The notes under the pieces are model-generated. The model made no database searches and was not told where the DNA came from. It saw only the letters and a list, made by a program, of their open reading frames with translations. From Haemonchus contortus (lineage: Eukaryota > Nematoda > Chromadorea > Rhabditida > Trichostrongylidae): a stretch of 64,000 nt of DNA. A program made the position numbers and the translations under genes. The DNA lies in NCBI GenBank assembly GCA_000469685.2, contig LS997565.1, forward strand, positions 16,365,293 through 16,429,292, given 5' to 3'. Positions 63,699 to 64,000 of the stretch are shown piece after piece; within the stretch, counting starts at the first letter, position 1; the number at the start of each line of letters is the position of its first letter.

Positions 63699-63778
63699 AG
63701 TAAGACACAGACCTGAGTATTGCACGAAGCTACTTACTTACTTTGATACTTTGATGGTCCTTCGGCAAGAGGGCCTTC

Positions 63779-64000
63779 TCAGCGGGGACCACAGCTCCTC
63801 CACATCGCCCGATCTTTCGCGACTTGCATCCAATGTAGGCCGCTTTCTCTGAAATATTTGGAAAACGAATCAGCCCACCGAGTCGGCGGACGTCCTGACG
63901 GTCTTCTTTTATTTCTCGGAAGCCATTCTGTGACTCGAAGGCTCCATCTGTCATCAGTTCGACGAAGTAGATGACTGGCCCAGCGGTGCTTCGAATTTGC
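63779..64000 (-). pseudogene. RTE-like LINE, C-terminal end (continues past window)
   Basis: Read leftward from the window edge, one open frame contains KHRWASHLLRRTDDRWSLRV, TEWLPRNKRRPSGRPPTRW and ADSFSKYFRESGLHWM, QVAKDRAMWRSC, then a stop at 63779-63781. The RPPTRW motif is the hallmark of the RTE C-terminal domain. The 3' UTR with GTAAGTAAGTAGC follows at 63700-63750. The open frame suggests the element outside the window may be well preserved. Confidence 0.75.

Overview
The window looks like nuclear DNA of a clade V (strongylid, hookworm-like) nematode. The evidence is short introns of about 50 bp with TTTCAG-type acceptors, receptor L-domain exons like the nematode irld family, RTE and CR1-like LINEs, a BEL/Pao LTR element with a tRNA-Gly primer site, mariner remnants and tRNA-derived SINEs. 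The species call is inference. No rRNA, bona fide tRNA gene, CRISPR array or bacterial-type operon was seen.

Host genes. Two paralogous genes lie on the minus strand. Gene R1 starts at 8478 (signal-peptide exon) and runs leftward out of the window through exons at 8294-8353, 3373-3478, 2116-2200 and 1435-1877. Gene R2 starts at 62276 and can be followed to at least 15541. Its exons are a signal peptide, a short exon, a 106-nt exon, an 85-nt exon, a first L domain (447 nt), then a repeated L-domain cassette of three phase-1 exons (102, 135 and 168 nt). The last cassette copy runs into an acidic Ser/Thr-rich stalk, followed by a transmembrane exon. R1 and R2 share exon lengths (106, 85) and intron phases, so they are diverged duplicates of one receptor gene. 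Whether R2 is one 47-kb gene or several adjacent genes cannot be settled without transcripts.

Transposable elements fill the introns. The most interesting group is a dispersed family with Helitron-like ends. Most 5' ends read A|TCCTACT...TATATAA, followed by a microsatellite (GT, GTCT or GTTT) and then a GC-rich minisatellite of about 128-145 bp. The 3' end is a GC hairpin followed by CTGG|T in the best copies. Copies lie at 1-908 (-), 4372-~5245 (-), ~10530-11285 (-), 13496-13553 (-), 20326-21384 (+), 23538-26009 (+), 29185-33676 (+), 52901-53852 (+) and 60056-61246 (-). The copy at 29185 carries a GT tract of about 3.4 kb. No Rep/helicase gene is present, so all appear non-autonomous.

Other elements are: RTE-like LINEs at ~5470-8050 (+), 51600-52200 (+), 53885-56640 (+), ~35000-37160 (-, very degenerate) and 63700-64000 (-, continues past the edge); a CR1-like LINE at 11285-12600 (+); a dead mariner at 21480-22340 (-); and a structurally complete 7.96-kb BEL/Pao element at 40089-48046 with LTRs and an ATTAG target duplication, whose coding region is broken but whose integrase core is open. 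SINE copies lie near 20088, 22583, 27306, 37990 and 49160. Several foldback structures are present at 583, 7586, 13631, 17381, 19711 and 57420.
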